From assembly GCA_016722285.1 (NCBI GenBank), contig JADKGI010000030.1, positions 1 through 64,000 on the forward strand: a DNA stretch of 64,000 nucleotides, read 5' to 3'. Shown one piece after another: positions 50,727 to 60,205 of this stretch; the stretch's first letter is position 1, and each line of letters begins with the position of its first letter. The notes under the pieces were generated by a model, which saw only the letters and a list, made by a program, of their open reading frames with translations, was not told the DNA's origin and ran no database searches. Source of the DNA: Saprospiraceae bacterium. Lineage in GTDB: Bacteria > Bacteroidota > Bacteroidia > Chitinophagales > Saprospiraceae. Made by a program: the position numbers and the translations under genes.

Positions 50727-51404
50727 TTACCCTACTTCCACCAGAGACCCATTTTCACACTTATACACACGGGCTGGAAATTTTTGTATTAGTCTGTAAT
50801 CGTGTGTTGCAATAATAATCGATGTACTAAATTCTCTGGATAATCTGTTAAGGAGATATAAAATTTCATCGCTGGTTTCCGGATCAAGGTTACCTGTAGG
50901 TTCATCGGCTATTATTACGGGTGGATTATTTAGCAAAGCCCGGGCTATTACTACTCTCTGTTGCTCACCCCCTGAAAGTGACGTCACTGGTTTTTTTTCA
51001 TATCCGTTTAATCCCACCATATCTAGTACCTGCAACACTCTGGCTGTCATTTGTGCTCTATCTTTCCATCCGGTTGCTTCGAGTATGTACATTAAATTTC
51101 GTCCTACACTCCAGTCATCAAACAAAATAAAATCCTGAAAAACCATTCCAATTTTACGTCTGAGCATTGGTATGTTTTTTTCTTCAAGTTCATGAAGATG
51201 AAATCCAGCAACCGTTGCTCTCCCGGAAGTTAATGGTATGCTTGCGTAAACTGTTTTTAGGAAACTTGTTTTTCCACTCCCAGATTTGCCGATCAGATAG
51301 CATGCTTCTGCGGGAGCGAGGCTAAAATTCACTTTGGCAAGTACCAGAGAATCTTCCTGCCAGATATCAACATTGTCAAAGGAAATGATGAAAGGTTTGT
51401 CCAA
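50727..51404 (-). CDS. ftsE: FtsE-like ABC transporter ATPase
   Basis: A 225-residue ABC ATPase. Walker A is GKSGSGKTSFLK, the Q-loop follows in MVFQDFILFDDWSVGRN, the signature is LSGGEQQRVVIARALLNN, and Walker B is PVIIADEPTGNLDPETS, with the H-loop in IIATHDYRLI. The sequence pattern matches FtsE, which with FtsX controls peptidoglycan hydrolases at the septum. LolD-type ATPases are similar, so the gene name is likely rather than certain. No ftsX is adjacent, which is common in Bacteroidota. Confidence 0.82.
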   Translation of the reverse strand: MDKPFIISFDNVDIWQEDSLVLAKVNFSLAPAEACYLIGKSGSGKTSFLKTVYASIPLTSGRATVAGFHLHELEEKNIPMLRRKIGMVFQDFILFDDWSVGRNLMYILEATGWKDRAQMTARVLQVLDMVGLNGYEKKPVTSLSGGEQQRVVIARALLNNPPVIIADEPTGNLDPETSDEILYLLNRLSREFSTSIIIATHDYRLIQKFPARVYKCENGSLVEVG

Positions 51405-51502
51405 ATCATATTAATTTACTGCAAATATAGTGAATTATTATAATGTATAGCCCATAGTCTAAATTATAGGTGCAAAGGAATATATAAAATTACCATGTAT
51501 TA

Positions 51503-51538
51503 AAAAAGGGATTGTCTGTATGCAGGCAATCCCTTTTT
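51503..51538. terminator. Intrinsic terminator of the HhH gene
   Basis: A 12-bp perfect stem (51503-51514 AAAAAGGGATTG, 51527-51538 CAATCCCTTTTT) with a 12-base loop. It has a T run in either direction; its place just after the HhH gene stop on the minus strand makes that gene the main target. Confidence 0.85.
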
Positions 51539-51560
51539 ATACTTTAATACAGCTATGTTT

Positions 51561-52517
51561 CTACTTTGGTTTACCTGCATTCAATGCATCCTGATAGGTC
51601 TGAAGGTCATCCCATTTGCCATCTGCTGCGAGTTCAGATTGATTTGGCCAGGTACCTGGTTCGGCCAGAGAATACCTTGAGCCGGCTGCATCAAGTATTT
51701 CCTGAATTCTGGCAACTGAGGTTTCAGCAAGCGCCCGCCAGGTTTTAATACCTGCATTATGAAGTAAGATTTCGATCTTTGGACCTATCCCTTCTACTGC
51801 TTTCAGATCATCTTGTTTCCACCTGCGAATTATTCCCGCTTTAATCAGCCATTTTTCAAGTTTGGAATCAGTATGACCATCTGTAATGGTATCACTTCTG
51901 CCAGTGTCGAGCGTTTTTTGCAATGCAATCAGGTCATTCCATTTTCTGTCATTTGCCATACCTGCCTGATTTGGCCAGGTATTAGGGTCGATTATTCTGT
52001 ATTTATCTCCATATTTATTGAGGATTTCCCGGAGTGCTTTCGGAGTTGTTGTTGATAGAGCACCAAAACTACTGATTCCGTTTTCTTTAAGGACTTCTTC
52101 CATTTTTGGTCCGATCCCTTCTATTATCTGAAGTTTATCTGTTCCGATGGCTGCAAACCATTTGTCTGCGGAACCACCACCTGACGTAGCAGAAGCTACT
52201 TTTAATGAATCGGTTGAACCACCACCGGAAATTTTAACTGCGGCAGTTCCTCCTGCAAAGCCTGCTTCGATTTCTCTCATTCGACCTCTCAACATAGATA
52301 CATTACCTTCTGCTTCCATTCTAGCATTTTTACAGGCAGCCAAATCTGCTTCCAGGCCTTGAATTTTTATTTTCAATCCATTTAATTCATTTTCCAGGTC
52401 GGCAGCAATAGATTTATATTTTGCCCATAACAAATATCCTATCCCCAGTCCTAAAAGAAATGGTAGAAGCCAAGGGAAAATCCAATGTATGGAGCAAAAA
52501 TCAAATAATACTATCAT
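51561..52517 (-). CDS. Membrane-anchored double helix-hairpin-helix protein
   Basis: A 318-residue protein with one N-terminal membrane segment (about 10-30, HWIFPWLLPFLLGLGIGYLL) and a coiled coil (about 32-80). It ends in two similar units of about 85 residues. Each has an HhH motif (LQIIEGIGPKMEEVLKENGI and LKAVEGIGPKIEILLHNAGI), a second hairpin (LREILNKYG, IQEILDAAG), and ends P-x-T-W-P-N-Q-x-x-x-A. The units resemble the so-called flap endonuclease-like H3TH domain, often fused to membrane anchors in Bacteroidota. It probably binds DNA or protein but has no nuclease catalytic residues that I can see. It lies 20 bp after an OmpA-family gene, in one operon. Confidence 0.8.
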   Translation of the reverse strand: MIVLFDFCSIHWIFPWLLPFLLGLGIGYLLWAKYKSIAADLENELNGLKIKIQGLEADLAACKNARMEAEGNVSMLRGRMREIEAGFAGGTAAVKISGGGSTDSLKVASATSGGGSADKWFAAIGTDKLQIIEGIGPKMEEVLKENGISSFGALSTTTPKALREILNKYGDKYRIIDPNTWPNQAGMANDRKWNDLIALQKTLDTGRSDTITDGHTDSKLEKWLIKAGIIRRWKQDDLKAVEGIGPKIEILLHNAGIKTWRALAETSVARIQEILDAAGSRYSLAEPGTWPNQSELAADGKWDDLQTYQDALNAGKPK

Positions 52518-52537
52518 GATATATTAATTTTAAAAGG

Positions 52538-53329
52538 TTATTTAATTATTTGTAATTCCGTTCTTCTGTTCTTAGCCCTTCCGGATGGAGTACTATTGTC
52601 TTCAATTGGTACTTCCTCTCCTTTTGATGTCGAAATAATATTTTGAGGTGATACTCCCTGACTAACTAAGAAGTTTTTTACAATATCAGCCCTTTGTTGT
52701 CCCAGTTTGAGATTATCCGAAGCTGGACCAACTGCATCAGTATGGCCGGTAAGCTGAATTTTTTCACCAGTTTTTTTCACTCTTATAGCTACATCGGTAA
52801 GATACCCTTCTACTTCGGTACTATTCAATTTTTGAGTTGAATTTGGAAGGAAATAAATTAAAGTTCTGTCGTCAATCTCTTTTATGTTTTCTGTTCGCTT
52901 CCTTACATTGAAACCTACAGATTCAAAAGGACCTAATCTTGATGAACTGTCACAATCTATCCCTTTAGAAAGCAAAATAATTCTTTCATTATCAATCCCA
53001 GTAAACAAATTCCTTGTTTCTGATGCCCTTTTAAATCCAAGACTCTCAGACTCTTCCGGAAGTGCATTATTGCAAAAATAACCGATTATTTCCAGTGAAG
53101 TGGTGTCACTGGCAAACCTGGTAAGTGAATCTCTCATAGCAGGCCAGCTATCGCTCAGGATAGGTATGCTATTTCCCCAGGCAAAGAGAATAGGACCTGT
53201 TTTGCCTTTTGCAGCGGGCAAAACAGAAATCTCTCCCTTTGTTGTACAGCATTTATTGTATTCCTGATAGTACAGCCATCCCAAAATGAGCCATAATAAA
53301 GCTAGTAGTGCTATTAAAAATGATCTCAT
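52538..53329 (-). CDS. OmpA-family protein
   Basis: A 263-residue envelope protein with an N-terminal signal-anchor (about 2-20, FLIALLALLWLILGWLYY). The middle part holds a repeated-looking domain (PILSDSWPAMRDSLTRFASD). The C-terminal OmpA/MotB domain (about 165-262) has IQLTGHTDAVGPASDNLKLG, RADIVKNFLVSQGV and GRAKNRRTEL, the residues that bind diaminopimelate in peptidoglycan. It probably links the inner membrane or periplasm to the cell wall. The HhH membrane protein follows 20 bp downstream on the same strand. Confidence 0.9.
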   Translation of the reverse strand: MRSFLIALLALLWLILGWLYYQEYNKCCTTKGEISVLPAAKGKTGPILFAWGNSIPILSDSWPAMRDSLTRFASDTTSLEIIGYFCNNALPEESESLGFKRASETRNLFTGIDNERIILLSKGIDCDSSSRLGPFESVGFNVRKRTENIKEIDDRTLIYFLPNSTQKLNSTEVEGYLTDVAIRVKKTGEKIQLTGHTDAVGPASDNLKLGQQRADIVKNFLVSQGVSPQNIISTSKGEEVPIEDNSTPSGRAKNRRTELQIIK

Positions 53330-53575
53330 AAATAAGTTGGTTTAAAGTGAAAAATATTAAAAGTGAAAGATAAATATATTTTATAAAAAATTAAAATTAT
53401 TAGCAATTATTACTTGCCATTTATTATATTGGCCAATATTAAATGAATATTTATGTTGCTTTGCAAGATATAAGATAAGTCTTCTTTCATTTTTATTAAA
53501 TAAAACTAATCCATTTCATCCATTATGACTTAATGATTATATTTACGTCACATAATCACAAATGAAATTTTACAT

Positions 53576-54576
53576 ATGAATAAAATAATAACCTTGGATG
53601 AATTTATCATTCGCTCTGAAAAAGAAAATCCACATTCATCCGGTAGTTTTAGCCGGTTGCTGCGTGATATAGGTATTGCTGCTAAAATTGTAAACAGAGA
53701 AGTCAACAAAGCCGGATTAGTAAATATTCTTGGGGTTGCGGGTAGCACAAATTCTACAGGAGATGACGTGCAAAAACTTGATGTCTTTACCAATGATACT
53801 TTTATTGAAACACTTTCATTTTCGGGAGAAGTTTGCGGGATTGCATCTGAAGAGAATAAAGACATTATACCCGTCACTGCAGATTCGTCAAAGAAAGCGC
53901 AATATGTGGTTGTCATGGACCCATTGGATGGCTCATCGAACATAGACGTGAATGTTTCAGTGGGGACAATTTTCGGAATTTATAAGAGACTAAGTCCTGC
54001 CGATGGCCCATGTCAATTGGAAGATTTTCTTCAGAAAGGTACTGAAATGGTTGCTGCTGGTTATATTTTGTATGGTACATCCACGCTCCTTGTTTATTCT
54101 ACCGGAAATGGAATAAATGGTTTTACGCTCGACCCGAGTATAGGTGAGTTTTGTTTATCGCACAGAAATATCAGAATGCCGTCATCAGGCAATTACTACT
54201 CTGTCAATCAGGGCTATTACCTGAAGTTTGATCTGGAAATGAGGAGATATATTGATCATTGTTCTGATCTGAATTACAGATTAAGATACATTGGAAGTAT
54301 GGTTTCTGACATACATCGCATTATGTTTCAGGGAGGAATATTTTGTATCCTAATACCAGGAAATATCCGAAAGGTAAGCTCAGATTGGTCTACGAATGCT
54401 ACCCAATGGCATATCTCATAGAACAAGCCGGAGGAACTGCACTCACTTGTAAGCTTGAAAGAGTACTTGAGATGGAAATACATACACTACATCAGACATC
54501 TTCAATTACTATGGGCTCCAAAGATATGGTAAAAGATATGAAGGAGTTTGTAGAAAAATATGCAGCTATAATCTGA
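53576..54576 (+). CDS. fbp: Fructose-1,6-bisphosphatase class I (frame broken)
   Basis: Gluconeogenic phosphatase of about 333 residues. The class I signature is VVMDPLDGSSNIDVNVSVGTIFGIY, with metal ligands in GIASEENKD and DPLDGS. The substrate site has YRLRYIGSMVSDIHRI and YPKGKLRLVYECYPMAYLIEQAGG. The frame is lost at about 54340, where TTTT should be TTTTT (giving GGIFLYPNTRKYPKG). With one T restored it runs to the stop at 54574-54576. The upstream 245 bp are very AT-rich; no clear promoter match. Confidence 0.94.
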
Positions 54577-55087
54577 TGGAAAAATAGATGTATTTGTAAT
54601 TCCGCAGAGATTTGAACTTTAGTAGTCATCATGTTTTAATATTTTGAATTCTTATAATATTGACTTCTGATTCTGCTGAATAATATCCTTGCATTTTAAT
54701 GAATGGATTCTGAAATATTTATTGATTTTTAGCTTTTATTCAATCCACATGTTGATAATAATTAATTAAGATTTGATGTGTTGGGCTAACTCAGGTATCT
54801 AATTGTTTTGTCGATTCTAAATCCAGGCAGGCATAATTTTTACTTATATGGGTATAATTCCGTTAAAACAGTGTTGTCTATTAATTTTTACTTAGGTTTA
54901 ATACCTTTGGATATCGATATTTAACACCAATCGGAGTAATTCAGATTTTTATTCGATTTTCATATTTTATTAACAACAAAGCCATTAATATTTGATATTT
55001 GACAACAAAGATTGATAAGACCTTACGCAAGATGCACATATGAAGATTAAATGTATAGTTTTGTGAATCAAAATTAAAGTAGTTAGA
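54577..55087. other. 511-bp non-coding gap
   Basis: AT-rich gap between fbp and the glycosyltransferase operon. No convincing frame, tRNA or long hairpin was found. Its 3' end holds a promoter-like TAGTTTTG at 55056-55063. Confidence 0.6.
55056..55063 (+). promoter_or_regulatory. Bacteroidota -7 promoter element before glycosyltransferase operon
   Basis: TAGTTTTG matches TAnnTTTG, 24 bp before the TTG start at 55088. No clear -33 element. Confidence 0.4.
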
Positions 55088-55777
55088 TTGGCAACCTCTA
55101 TTGACGTTATCATTCAGGTTTATAATGAAGCGGATTCAATTGGAAAAGTTTTGAAAGAAATACCCGCTGATACTGTCAGGAATATCATCGTATGTGACAA
55201 TGGAAGTATCGACGGTACTGCTGTGGTCGCAAAGGAATGTGGAGCCATTGTGGTGACTCAGCCAATAAAAGGATACGGAAATGCCTGTCTGAAAGGTATT
55301 GAATTTATCTCAGGTATTCCGAACCCACCTGATATTGTTGTTTTTCTGGATGGCGATTATTCAGATTATCCGATAGAAATGACTGGTTTAATTCTGCCAA
55401 TAATTGAGGAAGGGGTTGACCTTGTAATAGGATCAAGAGCCACCGGAGTAATGGAATTAGGTGCGATGATGCCGCAACAGATTTTTGGCAATTGGCTTGC
55501 CACTTCATTAATCAGGTTGATTTACAATTATCATTTCACAGATTTGGGTCCATTTAGGGCTGTAAAGTACAGTAAATTGCTGGAAATGGAAATGGAAGAC
55601 AAGACATTTGGCTGGACTGTAGAAATGCAGGTAAAGGCAGCAAAACTGAAGATGCTGACTGCAGAAGTACCAGTAAGATATAGAAAACGTATAGGTAAAT
55701 CAAAAGTTTCAGGCACTATCAAAGGAACAATTCTGGCAGGCCATAAGATACTTTGGACTATTTTCAAATTGATTTGA
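55088..55777 (+). CDS. Family 2 glycosyltransferase, DPM1-like
   Basis: A 229-residue GT-A glycosyltransferase, close in style to dolichol-phosphate mannose synthases. The start IDVIIQVYNEADSIGKVL, IIVCDNGSIDGTA, the DxD-like motif VVFLDGDYSDYPIE, and TDLGPFRAVKY with TFGWTVEMQVKA are typical. There is no C-terminal membrane pair, so it is probably a soluble or peripheral enzyme that loads a sugar onto a polyprenyl phosphate. TTG is used as start because the first codons (ATSIDVIIQ) match the family N-terminus. The next gene begins 1 bp after its stop. Confidence 0.88.
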   Translation: MATSIDVIIQVYNEADSIGKVLKEIPADTVRNIIVCDNGSIDGTAVVAKECGAIVVTQPIKGYGNACLKGIEFISGIPNPPDIVVFLDGDYSDYPIEMTGLILPIIEEGVDLVIGSRATGVMELGAMMPQQIFGNWLATSLIRLIYNYHFTDLGPFRAVKYSKLLEMEMEDKTFGWTVEMQVKAAKLKMLTAEVPVRYRKRIGKSKVSGTIKGTILAGHKILWTIFKLI

Positions 55778-55778
55778 A

Positions 55779-57269
55779 ATGAATATATTGATCATTGTAG
55801 GGTACACTTTATTTATTATATATTCATTTGCACTGGGATATGTGACCCTATTCTGTCTGCTACAGATTCATCTTCTGTACAGATATTATCAAACAAAAAA
55901 TTTGAGTTTTATTTCTCCGGTATTGAAAATCAAAGATCATGATATGCCTTTCATCACTTTTCAGCTGCCTTTATACAACGAAAAGTATGTTGCCGGTAGA
56001 TTGATAGACAATATTATGCGTATTGATTATCCAAAGGACAAATTTGAAGTTCAGATATTAGATGACTCGACTGATGAAACCAATCTAATCACAAGGGCAA
56101 AAGCCACTGAGTATAGTAAGATGGGTTTTAATGTTGAATGTATCAATAGAGCAAATCGATCCGGATACAAAGCCGGTGCCCTGAAAGAAGGATTGAAACA
56201 CGCCAGAGGTGAGTTTATTGCTATTTTTGATGCTGACTTTCTTCCTAAGAGTGATTTTCTTTTGAAAACTCTGGATTGTTTTGATGATCCAAAGGTAGGT
56301 GTTGTGCAAACTCGTTGGGAACATATCAACCAAAAGGATTCATTGCTTACAGAAATGCAGGCTTTTCAGCTCAATGTTCATTTTACGATAGAGCAGAAAG
56401 GTAGATATAACGCAGGATATTTACTTCAGTTTAATGGTACTGCCGGACTTTGGCGCAAAACATGTATCGAGGATGCCGGAGGTTGGGAAGCAGATACTTT
56501 GACAGAGGACCTTGATCTCAGCTACAGAGCACAGATCAAAGGGTGGAAAATAAGATACATGGAAGAAGTTACTTCCCCTTCGGAATTGCCATCAGAAATT
56601 AACGGACTTAAATCCCAACAATTCAGGTGGATGAAGGGGGGTGCTGAGACGGCAAAAAAGATATTACCTGGCATATGGACTTCAAAATTGAAGCTGGCCC
56701 AAAAGATACAGGCTACAGTCCATCTGCTATCGAGTTCTATTTTTATTTTTGTATTTATTTTGGGAATATTTAGTTTTCCATTACTATTTTTTATCAATCC
56801 TTTGGGCATAGAAACAGGCAAGTTTACCATCTTTTTGATATCATTGTTTGCCATTATTATCGTATATTATGTGGCTAACGTTCGCGTGGCCTGGCCAAAG
56901 CAACACATCGTGATCATGGTATTGAAATTTGTGGTTATTTTCCCTATATTTCTGGCTTTATCAATGGGTTTGGCTTTTCATAATTCTCTGGCTGTGATAC
57001 AAGGTTTTGCCGGCAAGAAATCATCTTTTATACGAACTCCGAAATATGGAACAGGAAAAGAAGGAAAACTTTTTAAAGAGGCCAGTTATTTTTCAAATAA
57101 TCTAAACTGGATCGTCATAGGTGAAGGATTCTTTAGCTTGTACTTTTTTATTGCAGTTTACTATGGTTGGCAGCATGACATGATGGAGTTTATTTTATTT
57201 CATACGATGCTGGCAATAGGGTATCTCACATTATTTCTATATGCCGTCAGCAGCAAAGTATCAAAATAA
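55779..57269 (+). CDS. Membrane family 2 glycosyltransferase, cellulose synthase-like
   Basis: A 496-residue processive-type glycosyltransferase. One membrane segment lies at the N-terminus (about 3-27), and the GT-A domain (about 45-300) has DDSTDETN, FDADFLP, TEDLDLSYRAQ and the QxxRW motif as QQFRWMKG. Four or so membrane segments follow in the C-terminal part. This D, D, D, QxxRW set is that of cellulose, glucomannan and other beta-glycan synthases (CESA/CSLA-like). No PilZ domain or bcsB-like gene is near. It is flanked in one operon by a DPM1-like enzyme and a GT-C enzyme. Confidence 0.9.
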   Translation: MNILIIVGYTLFIIYSFALGYVTLFCLLQIHLLYRYYQTKNLSFISPVLKIKDHDMPFITFQLPLYNEKYVAGRLIDNIMRIDYPKDKFEVQILDDSTDETNLITRAKATEYSKMGFNVECINRANRSGYKAGALKEGLKHARGEFIAIFDADFLPKSDFLLKTLDCFDDPKVGVVQTRWEHINQKDSLLTEMQAFQLNVHFTIEQKGRYNAGYLLQFNGTAGLWRKTCIEDAGGWEADTLTEDLDLSYRAQIKGWKIRYMEEVTSPSELPSEINGLKSQQFRWMKGGAETAKKILPGIWTSKLKLAQKIQATVHLLSSSIFIFVFILGIFSFPLLFFINPLGIETGKFTIFLISLFAIIIVYYVANVRVAWPKQHIVIMVLKFVVIFPIFLALSMGLAFHNSLAVIQGFAGKKSSFIRTPKYGTGKEGKLFKEASYFSNNLNWIVIGEGFFSLYFFIAVYYGWQHDMMEFILFHTMLAIGYLTLFLYAVSSKVSK

Positions 57270-58602
57270 TGCTTTTCTTCATAAAGCTTACTATGTCATT
57301 CTGTGCTTAGCATTTATCATTTCTGTTGTAAGTATTGATCTTTTCTTTGACCAAAAAGGCTTTTTTCAGGCATTTCCTGTTTATTCTGTATCCTTTTTAT
57401 TATTGATTCTTTTATACAGATCTGGTTGTCCTCTACTCTGGATGATATTTGCCGGCATCATCTCAAGGCTTATTCTGGTTTTTGTTTTTCCGGGATTTTC
57501 TGATGACATTTATCGATTTTATTGGGATGGGAAGCTTACGGTATCCGGCATATCGCCATACGGGATTCTTCCTTCAGACGTGCTAAAGTTACATATACCA
57601 GAATTGGATATCGGGTTGTTTGAAAAATTAAATTCTCAGAACTACTATACCATTTACCCACCGATAAATCAATTGTATTTTGCAGTGGGCTGCTTGTTTG
57701 GTGAGTTGAAAATGGCAACTATTGTTATGAAAATTTTAGTCTTTGCTACTGAGCTCGTCGGCCTCTCGTTTATTTTCAAAATATTAAATAAATTGAAGTT
57801 AAGTATAAGTAATAGCATCTTGTATTTTCTTAATCCACTTGTAATTACTGAAGGCCAGGGAAATCTTCATTTTGAAGTTGTAATGATCTCTTTATTATGT
57901 ATTTCAGTATATTATATATTCAATAATAATATTATAAAAGGAGCATTATTTTTGACTGTAAGTATTGGGATAAAACTGCTGCCCTTAATGATTCTTCCTT
58001 ATTTCTTATTTAGAATGCCTTCAAAGCAAAAGTTGTATTTTTTAATGACAATAATTGTTTTTGCAGGAATATTTTTCTGGCCTTTTTGGCAATTGGTGGC
58101 AACATCTTCATTTTTACAAAGTCTTGATCTCTACTTTACAAAATTTGAATTCAACGCAGGCATTTACTATATATTCAGGTACATTGGAACACAAATTACA
58201 GGTTATAACCTAATCAGGTACTTTGGACCTGCATTAGGCATTGCAACAGTTTTTTTTAACCTGAGGAAAGCATTTGGTAAGGATAAAGGTTATTCATTAA
58301 AAGACTTTATACACTATGCGCTTATTGTTTGGTCATGTTATCTTTTTCTGGCCACAACTGTCCATCCATGGTATATAGTTAGCCTTATATTCTTTTGTGT
58401 ATTTACTGAAGCCAGATTTGCCATATTGTGGTCATACCTGGTTTTCATATCTTATGTAAATTATAGCTATGATCCATACTTTGAAAACCTATGGTATATA
58501 GGTTTGGAATACGGGCTATTGGTATTCTTTTTTATAGTCAATTACCTAAAACAAATAAAAGTATTTATAACTAGTTTATATAAAAACAGCGTATTCATTT
58601 AG
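57241..58602 (+). CDS. Polytopic GT-C-type glycosyltransferase
   Basis: A 453-residue protein with about ten membrane segments. The first periplasmic loop has GFSDDIYRFYWDGKLTVSGISPYG, which matches the loop of GT87/DUF2029-like mannosyltransferases (D-I-Y-R-x-x-W-D-G), with an acidic DD pair as expected for a GT-C catalytic site. Such enzymes use polyprenyl-phosphate sugars as donors, fitting the DPM1-like enzyme two genes upstream. The start overlaps the previous gene by 29 bp. Acceptor unknown. Confidence 0.82.
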   Translation: MPSAAKYQNNAFLHKAYYVILCLAFIISVVSIDLFFDQKGFFQAFPVYSVSFLLLILLYRSGCPLLWMIFAGIISRLILVFVFPGFSDDIYRFYWDGKLTVSGISPYGILPSDVLKLHIPELDIGLFEKLNSQNYYTIYPPINQLYFAVGCLFGELKMATIVMKILVFATELVGLSFIFKILNKLKLSISNSILYFLNPLVITEGQGNLHFEVVMISLLCISVYYIFNNNIIKGALFLTVSIGIKLLPLMILPYFLFRMPSKQKLYFLMTIIVFAGIFFWPFWQLVATSSFLQSLDLYFTKFEFNAGIYYIFRYIGTQITGYNLIRYFGPALGIATVFFNLRKAFGKDKGYSLKDFIHYALIVWSCYLFLATTVHPWYIVSLIFFCVFTEARFAILWSYLVFISYVNYSYDPYFENLWYIGLEYGLLVFFFIVNYLKQIKVFITSLYKNSVFI

Positions 58603-58635
58603 GTACATGAGTGCAAATCACTTCATGCCATAGCT

Positions 58636-59949
58636 TTATGAAACTTTTCGTTTAAACCATTTTTTCTTTGGCTTGCTAAAAGTGCTTGTTTCTGAAGCCG
58701 AATCAGTACCCTGCACACGTTGTCCAAATGATGAGCTGGACTTTGATGGCTTGCTATGATTGCTCCTGTGCAATAAATGTTTTTGTGATGCCAGGGAAAA
58801 AGACGATGGTTCCACATGCTTTGATGATGGGAATGGATGACCATCCACAACAGGTATTTGTATATTGATTAATTTTTGAATGTCCCTCAGATAAGGTCTT
58901 TCTTCTATATCACAGAATGAAATAGCCCTGCCTGATGCACCGGCTCTACCTGTACGGCCGATTCGATGCACATAAGTTTCTGATATATTTGGAATTTCAA
59001 AATTGATGACATAAGCCAGATCGTCTATATCTATCCCACGTGCTGCGATATCAGTAGCCACAAGTACTCTTGTTGACCGTTCCTTAAAATTGGACAATGC
59101 GGCTTGTCTTGCATTTTGAGACTTATTCCCATGTATAGCCTGGGCTGATATTCCAAATCTGCTGAGGACTTTGACTACCTTATCGGCACCGTGTTTTGTT
59201 CTGGTAAACACAAGGGCAGACTTAATACTCCTGTCTTTCAGGATGTGTATTAAAAGATCGTTTTTATTTGCCTGATCGACAAAATATACTTCCTGTTGTA
59301 TGGTTTCAGCCGTAGAAGAAACCGGTGTTACCTGTACTCTCTCCGGGTTTGAAAGTATCGTTGATGCGAGGGCGAAGATAGAATCGGGCATAGTGGCCGA
59401 AAAGAAGAGGGATTGTCTTTGGGCAGGCAGGAGTTTAATAATTCGTTTAACATCATGTATAAATCCCATATCCAACATTCTGTCTGCTTCATCCAGAACA
59501 AAATGAGTCAGATCCCCCAGTTTTATATAACCTTGAGTATATAAATCCAATAATCTTCCCGGAGTGCCTATAAGTATATCGACACCTTTTCTAAGGTCAT
59601 TAACCTGACTAAACTGATTGACCCCTCCAAAAATTACTGTATGTTTAAGTTGGGTGTATTTCCCATAATCATCAAAACTTTCACCTATCTGAATAGCCAG
59701 TTCTCTTGTAGGAGTGACTATTAAAACTCTGATTTTTCGTTGGTTACTTTTGTTGGTTACCAAATGTTGGATGATGGGTATTGCAAACGCTGCTGTTTTA
59801 CCGGTCCCTGTTTGTGCGCATGCAAGCAAATCGTGTCCTTTTAAAAGAATGGGAATAGATTCTGCCTGAATAGGCGTTGGGTGTGTATATCCTATTGAAC
59901 TCAAAGCATCCAGTATAGGATCTATGAGACCTAATTTTTCAAATGTCAT
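58636..59949 (-). CDS. DEAD-box RNA helicase, RhlE-like
   Basis: A 437-residue helicase. Motifs in order: the Q motif with PTPIQAESIPI, motif I ACAQTGTGKTAAF, Ia PTREL, motif II VLDEADRML, motif III SATMP, and motif VI HRIGRTGRAG, preceded by ARGIDI. The C-terminal tail from about residue 375 is basic and Ser-rich and ends FSKPKKKWFKRKV, typical of RhlE-type proteins active in ribosome assembly and RNA turnover under cold. It converges with the GT-C gene. Confidence 0.95.
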   Translation of the reverse strand: MTFEKLGLIDPILDALSSIGYTHPTPIQAESIPILLKGHDLLACAQTGTGKTAAFAIPIIQHLVTNKSNQRKIRVLIVTPTRELAIQIGESFDDYGKYTQLKHTVIFGGVNQFSQVNDLRKGVDILIGTPGRLLDLYTQGYIKLGDLTHFVLDEADRMLDMGFIHDVKRIIKLLPAQRQSLFFSATMPDSIFALASTILSNPERVQVTPVSSTAETIQQEVYFVDQANKNDLLIHILKDRSIKSALVFTRTKHGADKVVKVLSRFGISAQAIHGNKSQNARQAALSNFKERSTRVLVATDIAARGIDIDDLAYVINFEIPNISETYVHRIGRTGRAGASGRAISFCDIEERPYLRDIQKLINIQIPVVDGHPFPSSKHVEPSSFSLASQKHLLHRSNHSKPSKSSSSFGQRVQGTDSASETSTFSKPKKKWFKRKVS

Positions 59950-60205
59950 GTATTTTTATTTGTATCGGTTCTCCAATCCTGAACTGTAAAGAACCTAAAG
60001 GAGGGCGATTATGAAACGCAAAGGTACAAATTTAATTTTGAATTATTTATTTTGACGCAATTATTTGTATTTATTTAATTTGTGTATATGAAAAATAAAT
60101 ATTTGATTGCGGTACGCATTATTTGAAATTGATCATACCTATTAAATACAATCTGACCTTTTATTTACTTGGGAGTATATATTTTTTATATTTTTAATAA
60201 TTTTA

